From Pseudomonadota bacterium (GTDB lineage Bacteria > Pseudomonadota > Gammaproteobacteria > SZUA-229), in assembly GCA_030673345.1 (NCBI GenBank), contig DAOVJH010000132.1, forward strand, positions 1 to 5,192: a stretch of 5,192 bases of DNA, read 5' to 3'. The notes under the pieces are model-generated. The model had not been told where the DNA came from, made no database searches, and was given only the letters and a program-made list of their open reading frames with translations. A program made the translations under genes and the position numbers. Below, in pieces: positions 4,636 to 5,192 of this stretch (its first letter is position 1; every line of letters begins with the position of its first letter).

Positions 4636-5192
4636 TTAATTTTTTCTAGTATCCAGCGCTTCGCGCAAAGCTTCACCGATAAAGATCAGCAACATCAGCG
4701 TACCGACCAATACGATAAAAGCGCTTAAAGATAACCACCAGGCTTCGATATTCTCTTTTCCCTGCGCCAACAACTCACCTAAACTCGGTGTTGTTGGCGG
4801 TACGCCTAAACCCAGAAAATCCAGGCTGGTTAAAGCCAGGATGGCACCGCTGATCCTGAATGGTAAAAAAGTAATGACAGGTGTCAGACTGTTCGGCAGC
4901 AGATGCCTGCTCATGATGGTGAAGTTTGACAAACCCATCGCTCTTGCAGAACGGACGTAATCCAGATTTCTGCCACGCAGAAATTCTGCACGGACGTAAT
5001 CAGACAATCCCATCCAGCCAAATAGAGACAATAATATGATCAACAGCCAGATACTTGGCTGGAAGATAGATGCGAAGATAATAAGCAGATACAGCTCTGG
5101 CATCGAAGACCAGACCTCGATGACACGCTGCATAATCAGATCGGTCTTACCCGAAAAATACCCCTGTACTGAACCAGCAAATATTCCGATAA
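4636..5192 (-). CDS. yejE: Peptide/microcin C ABC transporter permease YejE, C-terminal part
   Basis: The last 184 codons of an inner-membrane permease are in the window; E. coli YejE has about 341 residues and the N-terminal half lies beyond the right edge. With YejB it forms the membrane channel of the YejABEF peptide importer, driven by YejF. Coding continues upstream of the first internal ATG (5133) with GIFAGSVQGYFSGKTDL, so that ATG is not the start. Counting from the window edge, membrane segments lie near 34-58, 107-125 and 155-172. The EAA loop that contacts the ATPase is at about 78-99 (RSARAMGLSN...HLLPN). The conserved SLDFLGLGVPP stretch is at 122-132. It ends with TAA 76 bases before yejF, with a REP-like element in the gap. 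Confidence 0.93.
   Translation of the reverse strand, partial: IGIFAGSVQGYFSGKTDLIMQRVIEVWSSMPELYLLIIFASIFQPSIWLLIILLSLFGWMGLSDYVRAEFLRGRNLDYVRSARAMGLSNFTIMSRHLLPNSLTPVITFLPFRISGAILALTSLDFLGLGVPPTTPSLGELLAQGKENIEAWWLSLSAFIVLVGTLMLLIFIGEALREALDTRKN

Noticed and set aside
4543..4728. Open frame on the plus strand across the yejE-yejF gap
   Set aside because: It runs antisense through the start of yejF, the REP-like element and the end of yejE.

Overview
The window looks like chromosomal DNA of a gammaproteobacterium with moderate to low GC. AcnB, IscR, IscU, YejE and YejF all resemble their gammaproteobacterial (E. coli type) versions, but the species cannot be named from this sequence. Every gene I can support is on the minus strand, so transcription runs from high to low coordinates.

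Right part (5192 to 2949): the 3' part of yejE, an inner-membrane permease, is followed by yejF, a double ATPase. Both belong to a YejABEF-type peptide/microcin C importer; yejA and yejB would lie beyond the right edge. The 76-base gap between yejE and yejF holds a REP-like hairpin (4579-4606).

Middle part (2886 to 2269): an unrecognised membrane-associated protein is broken over three reading segments. The first has a good start and ribosome binding site plus a transmembrane segment. The first and third segments share a frame and the second is shifted, which suggests one gene of about 200 codons with two compensating frameshifts.

Left part (2211 to 1): an iscR-iscU pair stands behind a promoter carrying two IscR type 1-like operators, so it is probably autoregulated by Fe-S status. 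The usual iscS (cysteine desulfurase) between iscR and iscU is absent, and so are iscA, hscB, hscA and fdx after iscU. A strong intrinsic terminator closes the pair. It is followed by a 93-bp element with perfect 28-bp inverted repeats of the ACCACAGAGACACAGAG type. Then comes the promoter and first 324 codons of acnB, the [4Fe-4S] aconitase B, which starts with GTG and runs off the left edge.

Functionally the left half joins the Fe-S scaffold protein, its Fe-S-sensing regulator and a major Fe-S client enzyme; the right half is peptide uptake. I see no phage, CRISPR, tRNA, rRNA or convincing new defence or metabolic system. The most unusual points are the minimal iscRU operon, the two different dispersed palindromic repeats and the decayed membrane gene.
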